DNA from: Zoroaster sp. YZ-2022
Lineage: Eukaryota > Echinodermata > Asteroidea > Forcipulatida > Zoroasteridae
Length of the DNA: 64,000 nt
Assembly (NCBI GenBank): GCA_029582265.1
Contig: CM055828.1
Coordinates: forward strand, 7,645,902 to 7,709,901
Direction: 5' to 3'
Part shown: positions 15,501 to 28,800 of the stretch, one piece after another
How positions within the stretch are numbered: position 1 is the first letter of the stretch
Layout of the letters: the number at the start of each line of letters is the position of its first letter
Made by a program: the position numbers and the translations under genes
The notes under the pieces: generated by a model
What the model saw: only the letters and a program-made list of their open reading frames with translations
What the model was told of the DNA's origin: nothing
The model's database searches: none

Positions 15501-18500
15501 GAAGGTTGCTCAAGAGCAGAATTTTGTGGATCGGAGTGGCCTCCATGTGTAGGAGGGTTTTAATAGATTGTTCAATGGTGGTACCACATCTTACTCGTAC
15601 TTCACTTCAACCATTATTCAGAATGTTGCCCAACATACATGTACATGTGTGTATATTTGTGTATCTTTTACATTTACCAGTTAAATGTTTTTCATACACA
15701 GTTTGCACCTTGGTTCACCCATCTGTGGTTCACCTTGGTGTCATATTGTTGCTTTCAGAATTAATTGGCGATAGGATAGGGGTACTTTTTATCACATGGT
15801 GGTGATAACAAAAGATATCGGTGCATTGTGTTGGGCAAGTCCTAAGTCCACTGTACAATAGTGATTGTATTCCTGTGTTATTGTGTTCTTGTCATTTCAT
15901 AAATATGTCTTGTGAGGAATAACATCGGCAATGCTCCAAAGCATAATATTGATGTCACCAAAATGTAATAATTATTGTTATTCAATCATTTTTGTTTTGT
16001 TTGCTTAATGCTTAAAAGTCAAATATGCACAATTTGAAAACAATTGGACATTGTTTGAAGAGATTAAAATGCTCATCCCATACTTGCGATAGTGTACTCA
16101 CTACTTCTTTTGTGAATGCCAATAGTGTTTGAGGGGATTTCAAGACCACATGTACTAGTATGCTGCTGCTTGTAATCTGCACAAACTAATTGAATGGAAA
16201 CACCTGTTATGTTATTTTTCTTCATTGGAAAATTCCATGAAGAAGAGACAGCAACTGGCCAAAAGGGGAAAACATATCTTAAAGACATCCAAAGTGGCTG
16301 ACATGGACTGTGAACTTTGGAAGCTGCCCACTTCAACTCTGGTTATAAATCCTGCCCTGGTTTTCAACTGAATTTGCTTACAGATCTGCGTGATGAACAT
16401 ATGTTAATTGCAAAAACAGTTGTGGGTATTCCATTTTGTTTTTCCATTGAGAAAAGAAAAAAATCAATAGGGATGGAGGTCAGATCAGACCAAATTGTCC
16501 TCATAGTTGTTACAATACACATTTCATCATCACCCCCCCCCCCCAAACCACCACACAAGGTCAATATAATTTTCTGTTGTGGTTTCCTATTGGCTGGCTG
16601 GTTGACCTCTGTGGATCATGTGGCCTTCAGTGGTTGGTACATGTAACAACATGCTGACACTGCAGCATCAATGTCCCTGGTGTGAACACCATGGGAAAAA
16701 AACTGGAGTGTCTGCTGTTTTCTTCCATGGATTCTGCAGACTGCAGAAGTTTCTGTCAACATACATACATTATTCATGAGACACGTGTAATAACATTCTT
16801 TTGACAGTCTTCCAAAAACAAGTATTGTCAAGACAGTATTTGTGCATCTGGGAAAAGTCACTTGGATCTTTGAAATGCGCAATATGTACACAATTTGAAA
16901 AGAGAAATTTATGAACAAGATTCAAGTCAAATTTTTAACAAATTCCTTAGATGTACATGTATGTACATGTAAGAACTCCGCTTGAATTGACATAAGTGTA
17001 TATGTCAATGTCATATGTACATGTACACTACTGGATTAGTAGTATACATTTTTATTTTACTAGGTAAAACTTGTAGCTTTGCATGGTGAGGAGGATAAGT
17101 GAGACTAATTGCGGTGACACTATGTGAAATTCTCAATTGAGTAGTAATTAGTTCTGAAAAGAACTGGAGGTACTCAATTGAGAATTTCACATGGTGTCAC
17201 CGCAATTAGTCTACTTGTTTATTTTACTAGTTTATTTCCTGATATAAAGTGATAGGCAGTTATTGAAAATGTGCAGTATGGGGATTTGAGAAGAATTTAT
17301 TAATACAATTCTAAGTACTTTTTTTGCATAATAGTACCATGTAAGTATTTAGTTTTGTTACGCATATTAGTAATTCATTATGGTATGAGAAGTATGGAAA
17401 TCAGATCCTGTGGGTGGAATTTCACAATGTTTTGTTTGGGGAGAACATAACTATATTTATTCATCATTGTACAAGGATGAAACAAAAACACATTCAGGAT
17501 TGTTGAAACACATTGTTGTTCAGGATAGGATATGCAATAAGTGTTAACAATTTTAGTGCCGTTGTTAATTTATAATCAATTATACAGACTTCCTGTCTTT
17601 CGTTTTCATTACACTGTTCAGGAAAAATTACCTTTTTTTTTTTTTCTTTTTTTTTTTTTGTGTGTGGACAGCAACATATGACGGACATTATCTCCCATTG
17701 AATATTGATCCAATGAAAATAGAACATGTTGATGTAAGAGATAGGGTGGTTTTAACTAAAATCCCCTTGGGGATATTAATAGTCCATCATACAAGCTAGA
17801 CAAAACTCTTATTTCCGACTGAAAAACTCAGATTCAGAGGGTCAAAGAGGAATCCTTCCCCACACTTGTTCAATCATGTACTACAGAAATTCAAATTTAA
17901 ACATACGTTTTAAATGTTTTGCCAATGGGTCCCGCTTTTGGTTGTGTGCCCCGCCCCCTTCCCCCCCCCCCACTCTGGGTTCGCCTTTGTTTTTAAGAAA
18001 CAGCTGTGTGTTTATTTTTTGTTATTTTTGAGTTGGTTTAATTAAATCATAACACACAATTTAATTGGTCTTGTCATGAACGCATGAAAGAATGGTAAGG
18101 TCCAACTCCTGCAACAGGTGTTGGACTATTTACACATGGGGGAAATGGGCAATCATTCAGGACCTTCCAATCAGCAAATGGGGGTGATATAGTGGTTAGA
18201 GGGCACCAACATATTCAACCCAGTTATTGCTGTCTGTGCATGATCTGACCATGGACCCTAAGCGGAAGACCTGTGCTCAAGAACGCTGACATTTCAAAAT
18301 CGGGAGGCATTTGCACCCAGTCTAGCATCACTGGCATACACATGGTAAACTTACCAGGCATTGATATTATCATTGCGCTGTGTTCCATACCAGCAACAAT
18401 ATCATTCATATGGAAGTTAATTTTCATTACATCCACATTTTGCTGAATAGTTATAGGGGACACTATCATCACGATCAGAGCAGACTTTCAATTGGCCATG

Positions 18501-19791
18501 GAATCGGTGTCCTTGTTTAGGATGAACACGGTGACTGAAAATTACTGGCTCGTTTATGCAGCAGCAACAGTAATATACCAGATATACTAGCACTCCGATT
18601 CCATGTCCTGTTGATCGTGATGGTATTTTCCCTTTAATTTGGAGGTCTTGTGAAATTTGATAAACACAATTTGATGCAGTATTAACACTTATTTTCTGTT
18701 GTAGGCCAGGTGTGGTGGGAAAAAGTACTATCAAAAATGAAAGTATAGACCCAATAAATTATATGGATTTTTGTTTGTTTGACGTGCATACACAATTTAG
18801 TGATAGCAAAGTTTCGTACATTACTATATCACTACATCTGTTCAAATAGTATACAAGACTTATTGCGTGTAATATTTCAAACCAAAATAATGAAATTGAT
18901 TGAAAACCAATGTGTTTTTGTTTGTTGTTTTGTCTGTAAGTTAAAGAATTTGTCATTCAAAAATAATAGCAAGTGAATTAAATGTGGATGGTGGTATAAC
19001 TTCCTCCTAGAGAAAAACAATTCATTTTGAAGACGGATAAAATAATTTCCAGTTAGAATGTAGGAAAGAGAACTCTTTTCTAAATTCCACATTAGAATGT
19101 TTACAACAAATTCTGAAATGAACTTTCACCATTTTCTAGGCACTGTTTCAATCTGAAACTGTCGGTTGGTTGTTTAGTGAATATCTTGATTCAAAGAGAG
19201 TAAGCTTGCTCGTACAAGCAGTTTGGCCAGCGAACCCGATGTCATTACTTCCCCTAATTAAATTCAGCTGTCTGTACTGTGCACATCAAACCATAATGTA
19301 ACACAGAAATTGTGAAATCAACAGGAAATTAATACGTATGAGACTCGGCATTCGCCATGTGAAGTAGACATTATTTTTGGAGAGTTTTTCTCTATTCTTG
19401 TATTTTTTTTCCTTCTCAAGACTAGACGTCATGCTGTTGACACAGCAGAAATAATCAAGTTCTTCCTCTTACAAACGTATGTATCATGTACCTACGTGTG
19501 TGTGTGTGTGTGTGTGTGTACATACTCATTGTACGGTTTTGTCCAATGCAGGGTACTGTCTGAACTTGGGATGTTAATTAGCCAGCAAACCTGCTATAAA
19601 AAATTCACAGCTTACTAATCGAAATTCAATACTTCCGATGCAAAATTAGCATTACACACACACAGTCACGCACCGTAATTGTGGGGACATTTACATGCTG
19701 TGAGACACAGTTGTGGGGACATGAAAATGTCCCCACAGATACGGCAGTGTTGCCGTCCCTTTTGTTATCTGTCCCCACAACCTTGCCAGTG

Positions 19792-19838
<47 letters not shown>

Positions 19839-22800
19839 ACACAGACACAAATTTCTCTGCCTCAAACATTTTGCTATGCAAAATATTTGAACAAAATAAT
19901 TCCCAGCACATAATATCTCCATAGCCCAATGGGATTCCCTTCATATGGCAATAGATCTTAATCACGATGGCCTTTGTCAGATGCCCGGTATGCAAGTACG
20001 ATTAAAGTGCTGTCTTTTTGTTTAATACAAGGCACCCGACTATTTCCTCCCCCCCCCCCCCCCTTCCAGCCTCTGTTTGGTCATGTGGGTTTGTATGGAA
20101 GAAAGACGATATGACTGCACCATGATAACACTGGTTTACAGCCAAAATGCTTCCGAAACAAATGAAGTCAAACTTGACTAATTATGAGAATGGAAATGAT
20201 GCTTAAAATTGTTGATTGGCTCTAGTTTTCAAGATCTACATGTACATGTGTACACGTATGGGAATAGCGTATGATAATTCATGATTAAAAATCTGCTATG
20301 TTACACCATATACATAGTACGTAAAATGTAAAATCTTAAATATCTTGGAAACAGTAGCCAATCAGCAATTTTAATTGTCATATTTGAATTCAGCACATCA
20401 AAATCCATAATAAATAGCACATTTTATCTCCGAAGCAGACAACTTTTAAAATATTGTTGACCAGTGTAATAGCAAATTCTTGTTACTTTCTTCCACCTTT
20501 GGGAGAGATCCCCTCCCCCCCCCCCCTTAACCTTGATACTACACTACAATTATGAAAGATACACATATATGTCTGCTGCATTTTAGTATTGAACTAGGCC
20601 AGGTTCATTGTCCTACATGTATTCTAGACTCTGTTTGACTGGAAAGAGGAAGATGTCTATTAAGACTTCCCTGGAGTTGTCATTGTATTATAGTATTTTT
20701 GGAGGAAGACTTGATCAACTTAATGGTTGGAGTGCTTATCGTAGAGCCAAGGTGACAACAAGGGGATGGGGAGCGCACTGCACAGGGAGACAATGCAAAC
20801 AAAAAGAGACATGCATCAAAACATATACTGGTACATTTACATGTGTGATGATAAAAAGGTGAGGGGACATGATCCCCCCCCCCCCTCCCCGGGTCTGTAA
20901 ATGGTGATTACTCACCCAATGAAACCATTCCCCTGAACGGCAAAAAAAAAAAAAAAAAAAATTGGTATGAATGTATTCTGAGAAATGTACATCAAATTTA
21001 TCTCTCACATCTGGTATCTTAGAACCCTCCTACCATGGAGGAAGGAACTTCCTCCATGCTCCTACTATTGCTGCACTTTAGTGGGACGTTGCTGTCTTAG
21101 GTCAAAACCAGTCAACTGCCTGTTTTGACTGTTGACCCAAATGTGCACACAGGGGAATTTTTGACTGTTTTTTACTGTCATTTTGACCACCCTGAACAAT
21201 ACTAGACAATGCTTTTACCAGTCAAAAACGGTCGAGTCATTTTAATAATAATAATAATGTGTGGACTTATATAGCGCACGTATCCACCAACTAAGTGGTG
21301 CTCAAGGCGCATTATATCATTACCCCTGCTCATAAGGCTCATAAATCATTCCTGAAACCATCTCAGCTCCCTGGGGAGTATACAGCGCAATTGCTGCCAT
21401 TACAGCACATATAGGGCTAATCAACCAACTCTGCCCTCACAGGTACCCATTTAACCCCTGGGTGGAGAGAAGCAATTATGGTTAAGTGTCTTGCTCAAGG
21501 ACACAAGTGTCACGGCCGAGATTCGAACCCACATTCTGCTGCTAACACCAGAACTTGAGTCCGGTAAGCTAGACCGCTCGGCCACGACACTCCATTTTGA
21601 CCTGTAAATGTACACGTAAGGTTTGACAGTGTTTGACTTTTTAGTGCACTAGATATACCTTGGGAAGTATATCAACATTTTGACTGATTTTGACCTTGGT
21701 AGCAGTAGAAGGGCTGTGGTTGGAGGGGGAGGGGAGGGAATAGAAATAACTGGAAACCCATGCAAACGGTGAGTTTGTGATTGGCTTGGCAGCTACCTGC
21801 AGTTAATCCCATTTGCAAAGTGGCTGCCCTTTGCCCTGTGGTATTTCCTTGGGAGGCCTGCTGGAATTGCATGATGCAATCAGATACCGCAGGGAAATCT
21901 ACTAAAGGTTCCCAAAAAACTTTAAAGGGAAGTTTATGTAATGCTTGATAAAAACCATGGTGGAAGGAAGATAAAAAACTGTCTAGTCCTGAATCCCATA
22001 AGTGCATGGGACTTTTACATGTCAATGTCCTACAAGTGTAAATATACACTGTACATGTATAAGGGATTATATAAGGGATTATGTGTATAAGGGATTATAC
22101 ATAATGTAGTATATACACAGTACAAGGTTGATTGTGTACCAATCAGCCTTGAGAAAGATAATCTACCCATTACAGTTCATTTGTGAATTGCTCAAAGTAC
22201 AATGTATTGTTTATCACTTAAGATTTTCAATTAAGCCTAGGCCCTTGTGTTTATACAGGAGTGTTTACCATAAAGCCAGTTTTACCATAGATACAATTTG
22301 TGTACAAAACAATGTAGTTACATATGCCAGTACATGTACACGAACATAAACTAACATTACATTAATTATCCCTAACCATCCCAAATCCTGCAAAATCCTC
22401 CAAGGGGCACCTTTTGGGGAAAATTCAGCACTGTTGGAAACAAATACTTTCACCTCTTCAAATGGGACAAAATTGCAACCTGGCAAGAAGTACAGGCCAT
22501 AAGTGCTGAATATGAAAGATCAACGAAAATACATGGTGCATTTTAAAGATAAGGGCATGTTTCCAAAAGTGCACTGGTGGATTTTGGAGGATTCAGGAAG
22601 GTTCCTAGCCAGAATACCTAGGGGGTTAGGGTTAAGTGCTTAAAATTTATTTAATGACAATTGGACGTACACTATGAAAAAAAAAATTATATATATTTTT
22701 ACAGTTTATTTTGTGTTTTACAAGGGAAGGTACGGCATTAGTAATGTTGGCAAACCTGCTTCTAAAAGTATGTTATTCTCTTTTTTAAGATGATGAAAGA

Positions 22801-25800
22801 AAAAAAAATGAAAGAAAAAATTGTGAAAAAGATATTTTGACTTATTCTCATGTAGAATTTAGCCTAAGGAAGAGCAACTTTTTCCCAAATTCAAAATTAT
22901 TTCACTTTTTCAAAAGGAAAAGAACCTTGGAGAAGTCTGGTGAAGATGACTATAGCTTCATTATATACACAGGCAAATTGAAAGAATGTTACAACTTGAC
23001 AGTTGACTTTAAAATATGGCAAAGTTTTGTATTTCAACAAAAATAAATTGAAACGATTTTCAGGATAATCAATATACTACACCTTTCCTGTTCCAACTGG
23101 AGGATGTCAAATGGTAATTGTCCACCCATTTTTTTGTTTTTCTTCATCCTGTCAGCCTCTATCAGAACAACTGGACGACGTACACAATGACAACTGGTTT
23201 AATACACTCTTTGAAGACCCCATGTTATGTGACAAGCAGTTCGGAGCCCCTTCGCCTACCCCTCACATCCAGACGGAGCACAGTTACAGTCTCAGCTCGT
23301 TGAGTGAGCCCGGCTCGCCTGTATCGAGTGGATTTACAGAAGAAGGTCAGTATATTCACTGTGGATTATTAATTAATTAAGAGTTTGAGAGGCAATTTGA
23401 ATTTAAAAACGACCGGGGGAATTGCAACAAGTTATAAGTGACCAATCGGTCCTACATTTCTTGTATGGATATTTTCTCCAAAAAAAGATGATGCATTTTG
23501 GCTGACCCAACAGAAACGATGTTATGTTATACATGTATGTAGTAAGCCCAAATCTTTTTTTCCCAATAATTTCAGATGACACCTTTGACCTCCCCCTCCT
23601 GGACCCAGAGACCAACCAACCCCTCCTCATCAAATCGGAGCCCGTGGAAGACCCCATGGAGGCGCACTACATCCTGAAAGAGCCCCTGCCCAATCTGGTG
23701 CCCGCACCCGGGCCGACCCTTGACACCAAGCAGCCCTTTCACATCAAGCCCAAGCAGGAGGTAATTAAGATCAAACTGGAACCGATGATGCTGGATTATC
23801 AAATGGACAACTCAACAATTGGTAAGGATATATTCTGCCGTATAAATATATTAACCCTAAGGCCAAAAAAAAGCAAGTCTCAGATTTCTGGTTTCCGCAC
23901 GCGTCGTCATTTTTAATTATCTTTTTTTTGTTGCTATGAAACGATATCTAATTGCAGCCCAAATTGCTGGATTGATTGGAATTCTGCCGTGCTGTGCTTT
24001 AAACGACTTTTTCACATAGGTGTATGAATGTTTGCCCGATTTGTGAGGCTTCTCTTAGCCACCATACTTTGTATATGGGAAATTTGGTCCCCGCGTATAC
24101 AATGTATCACGTATTTCCCTGCTGGCAAAAAAAAGCGCGTCTCCGCACCGATTTTGAAGCCGACCGATGGCCTAACCATGCTCAACACAACAGAATGTAG
24201 CAGCCGACCGATGGCCTAACCATGCTCAACACAACAGAATGTAGCAAATGTAAAAAAATCTGTTGGACCTTGTTGAAGTGAGCAGAGAACAAAATGTCTT
24301 TGTTTCATGATGATGGATCTTGTTGCACTCGGCAGACTTCACACTTAGACAACCGATGGATGTTGTTGCATTGAGCAAGGTCTTTGGTTATTGAAGGGGA
24401 AGTTAGGGTTAATATAGTGCAAGCATGTTAGTGAGTGGCCATACGTTTCCACCCGAGGCTTTCTTGAAGGCTTACTGACAAGGAAGCACACCGTGGTATT
24501 TGTGTCCCTGAGTAAGACTACTTTACACTAATTGATTCTCTCAACTCATCGTTTCACGCCAACAAAACCAGCCTAATGACCCGAGCTTGAGCATTTGACA
24601 GGGGGACCATGTGATTAAAAAAAAAAAAAAAAAAACACTTCAAAACAAAATTGAAATGAGAATAGGAATGTTCAGGTAAACTAATGTGTGTGCGCGCCTC
24701 TACAAATATTTCATCTTTTTTATACTACTCAAAAACAATTTAGGGAACACTGGAATAACCTCAGTTAAATAATAATAATAATAATAATAATAATGTTCCA
24801 TTCTTATATAGCGCATTTCACATAATGTCCCAATGCGCTTTACATTATTGTCACTGGGCCAATATCATTCCTATAATCTTTCTCAGCTCCCTGGGGAGTA
24901 TACAGCCAATGTGCAACCTTTTGGCGCTACAGGGCTAATCAAACACAATAACCATCTCTACCCTCACAGGTACCCATTTATACACCTGGGTGAAGAGAAG
25001 CAATTACAGTAAAGTGTCTTACTCAAGGACACAAGTACCACGGTCGCCGCCAGGTTTCGAACCCACATTCTGATGACAGCCATCAGAACTTGAGTCCAAT
25101 GCACTTAACCGATCGGCCATGGCACCCCAGCAAGATCATTTATTTCAGATAAACACAATGTTTCACAGAATTGATGAGAAACAACTGCACAATGAAACAG
25201 ATGATAAAGGATGCATGTAGTAATTACACATTTCATGACATGACTACTGAAAGAGAGGGGGTTGCAAATGAAAATCCCGGTTCATGGAACATTTCAAACC
25301 TATTTGATGTTAAAAATCTGGTGTTCCCTAAATTGTTTTGAGTAGTATATATCAATTATCATTGATTTGAATTTTGTTTTTCTTTTGAAGGAATTGATGG
25401 ACTTCGCCTCCCACCCACCCCTCCCAGCAGCACGAACAGCGACAGCGAAGGTAGCAACAGCCCGTCACGAAACTCTTCGGAACCCGGAAGTCCCCGCCCG
25501 ATGCCAACATTTGTCAAGAAACACGAGCCTCACACGCGCATGATCACACAGCCCATGTTCACAAACACACAGGTACGGCTGGACGCCTCCCCGTCATCTC
25601 ACTCTAATTATTCTTCATAGCATGACGATGAGAAGAGTTCAAACATTAAGAACACCAGCAGTTCCTATCAGAACAATCTCGCTAGAGATAACCTTGATGG
25701 CGTAACCACAAAAATTGTACACAAATGAGTGCAACGAATCACTGAGCTGGTTTTGAGCAACTGTTTGAATGCTGGACACTTAACCTTTCAATCCAAAATC

Positions 25801-28800
25801 TTATGGGTTCACAGGCAAGGTTATTCTTGGATAAATCAAAATTTGGTAGATCACGAAGGCCATATAGGCCAGTGTTACTCCCCACTGTGATGTTACTCCA
25901 ACTGGTATAAAATGCTTTGCACTAGATTTGACTGTAATGCTGTTGAAATTAAATGGAGGTGTCGCTACGATATATGATACACTTTATGTGTAAAAGGCCA
26001 TTGAGAAAATGGGCACAGCAATACCTTTTTTTTTTTTTAGGTGTTCGTGCGACAGCGCGAACACCTCTTGAAATTGTTTGTTTTTTGGGCGTTTTTTATC
26101 TCCTTCTTGATGACAGCTAGAGCAGACTAGTCGAAACATTGAGAACAAACCAACCGGCTCTTCTCAGAGCCATCACTTTCTTCCAAGAAGAGATCATTAC
26201 ATGGTGTCACCCGAAAGAACTCGACTATCTATCTCCACCATGAAAAGCCTCAAATCCTTCATCTTCTCATTCTCCTTCTCGATGAGACTTATCTAACAAA
26301 AAAACATAGTTCCAAAGTTCACAGAGCCTTCAAACTTGACACATACTTAGACCATAATTATTTTTATAAACACCTCAAAAAAAGAAAGTCCCCACCTGTA
26401 TGTTTTAAAAATATTTTTAAATTTTAGAGACTTCTGAGCATAAACATGATATGACGATTTAGCCTGATCATCGACACACATGTTGCAAGCAAGATTTGTG
26501 CGGATAACGTTGCGCATCAGTGCACACAACTCGGTTGATTGTGTGGGGGTACCTGTTCATTTCTCACAACTTTGCATTGTGGCTCAAAATAACGCCCCTG
26601 AACTCAAGCAAAATGGGTTATCCCTTTTGTCATCGGCTTTATTGACCAATACTTAAGACATAAGCAGCATGTTGGGTTTGTTCAGTAAGGGGTATAACCG
26701 CCACGATTGTCGATTGCTGCCCGACACCTTCGGTGCATACTGTTTATGAGGCGACGGATGCGGACCTGGGCAATACCTTCCCATGCAAATGAACATTCCA
26801 ATAATGAGGTCTTTAGTTTAAAAGTGCTCCAAGACATTATGTAACAGACAAATAAAGCTGATGACAAAAGGGATAACCCATTTTGCTTGAGTTCAGGGGC
26901 GTTATTTTGAGCCACAATGCAAAGTTGTGAGAAATGAACAGGTACCCCACACAATCAACCGAGTTGTGTGCACTGATGCGCAACGTTATCCGCACAAATC
27001 TTGCTTGCAACATGTGTGTCGATGATCAGGCTAAATCGTCATATCATGTTTATGCTCATAAGTCTCTAAAATTTAAAAATATTTTTAAAACATACAGGTG
27101 GGGACTTTCTTTTTTTGAGGTGTTTATATAAAGTGTTAAGGTGAACAATAGCCACAATTAGGTACGACCAGGTCATGCACAACCAGGTCATGCACAGATA
27201 TAGGCAATAAAGCATTATATCAGTAACCCTAACGGGCCAATCAGTGGTTCACAGCAGCTTAGGAGAATGGCAAAGAACTCTGTGCTACTTCAAGAATCTA
27301 ATAGAAGATGTTGATGCAGGCGACCCTTGAAGGACTGAATACCATTATAGCTGGTCTCGCCACACTACATTGTCTGGGAGTCTATTCCAGACATGGACCG
27401 CAGTGTGGATGAAAGTTGTTGGAGTAATAATAATAATAAATGTGGCCGTAAAATTCTGGACCTGCGTTCCGATTTTTTTTTCTAATTACAAGTTGTTCAT
27501 GCCAAGATGTTTTGTACATTAACCCTCCTACTACTACAAGGGTCAAAATCAGTAAAAAATGTTGATATACTTGCCAAGGTATATCTAGTGCACTTAAAAG
27601 TCAAACACTGTCAAACCTTACGTGTAGTAAGTACATTTACAGGTCAAAATGAATCGACCGTTTTTGACTGGTAAAAAGCATTGTCTGGTATTGTTCGGGG
27701 TGGTCAAAATGACAGTAAAAACCAGTCCAAAATGCCCATGTGTGTACATTTGGGTCAACAGTCAAAACAGGCAGTTGACTGGTTTTGACCACTATAGCGA
27801 CTTCCCACTAAAGTGCAGCTAGAGTAGGAGGGTTAAAACGATAAAATGTGGTATGAACTGTATCCTGGTATTGCATTGATATATTAAATATTCCACCAAA
27901 GATTTCCAAGTCAAGACTCCTGTAACCATTTTCAACTGTTGTATTCATGCAGAGATTACCTCAGTCCGGTCCCCTCATTCTAACCGATGAAGAGAAGAGA
28001 ACATTAACAATTGAAGGGTACCCCATCCCAACCAAGCTCCCACTCACAAAAGCAGAAGAGAAATCCCTGAAGAAAGTGAGGAGGAAAATCAAGAACAAAG
28101 TGAGTAAAAAAAAAAAAAGGGAAAACAAAAAAAACAGTCTGAGACAATCATGTCGCAGAGTTCTGGTGAAACCGAGACTGGGGAATTGACCTTGTTAAAG
28201 AGAGCACTTGGCCATTTGTAATTACTCGAATGGAAACTGAGAGAGCCGCTGTCTAAAAATTTACCATGATTTAAGATGCAGGCCTCCCAGCGAAACCTAT
28301 AAAAACCTATATTTCAAAATAGGAACCTTTTATTTCCCCCAAAAACCTGTATTAACCTATAAAAACCTATATTTTTAATCTCCTGCAACACATTTTCAAC
28401 TTCCTCATAAAATCCTCATGGCTTGGAAGAAAAAATTACTTCCTGAGTATAAAGAGATGAAGCCAAAACAATTGCTATCTGTAACATGTGTACTGCTCTT
28501 AGCAATTTACCAAAAACTTGTTACTTAACACTGCATAATCACGGAATCTATAAAAGCCTATATTTTGGCATTTGGTAAACTATAATAACCTATATTTTGC
28601 TTACAAATCCTATTTAAAAACCTATATTTGGTAGATAAGGCACCGGGAGGCCGGAAGATACACATAGTAATGTACACCATTGGTAATTAACCGAAATGAA
28701 ACTAAGAGATGGATTATTTAGAAGCTTACTTGGTCTTGAGATGGTTATGGAACCAAACATCCTGAAAAGTTATTCCGACTGACAAGATGTCACTTTTGAA

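Larger units (their letters stand above)
629..23155 (+). other. CREB3L intron 1 (22.5 kb)
   Basis: The donor GTAAGA follows codon 30; the acceptor is the pyrimidine-rich CTGTCAG at 23149-23155. I see no convincing host exon inside. It contains TTAA-site short elements, a hAT-like element, a reverse-transcriptase fragment, two palindromic hairpin elements, a SINE nested in another element, and CA/GT microsatellites, all listed separately. The stretches 2150-7000, 16000-17000 and 19000-20900 are otherwise AT-rich sequence with short TACATGTA runs and homopolymers. Confidence 0.85.

Noticed and set aside
26347..27131. Two matching reading frames on opposite strands
   Set aside because: They are the same sequence read from the two arms of a fold-back element.
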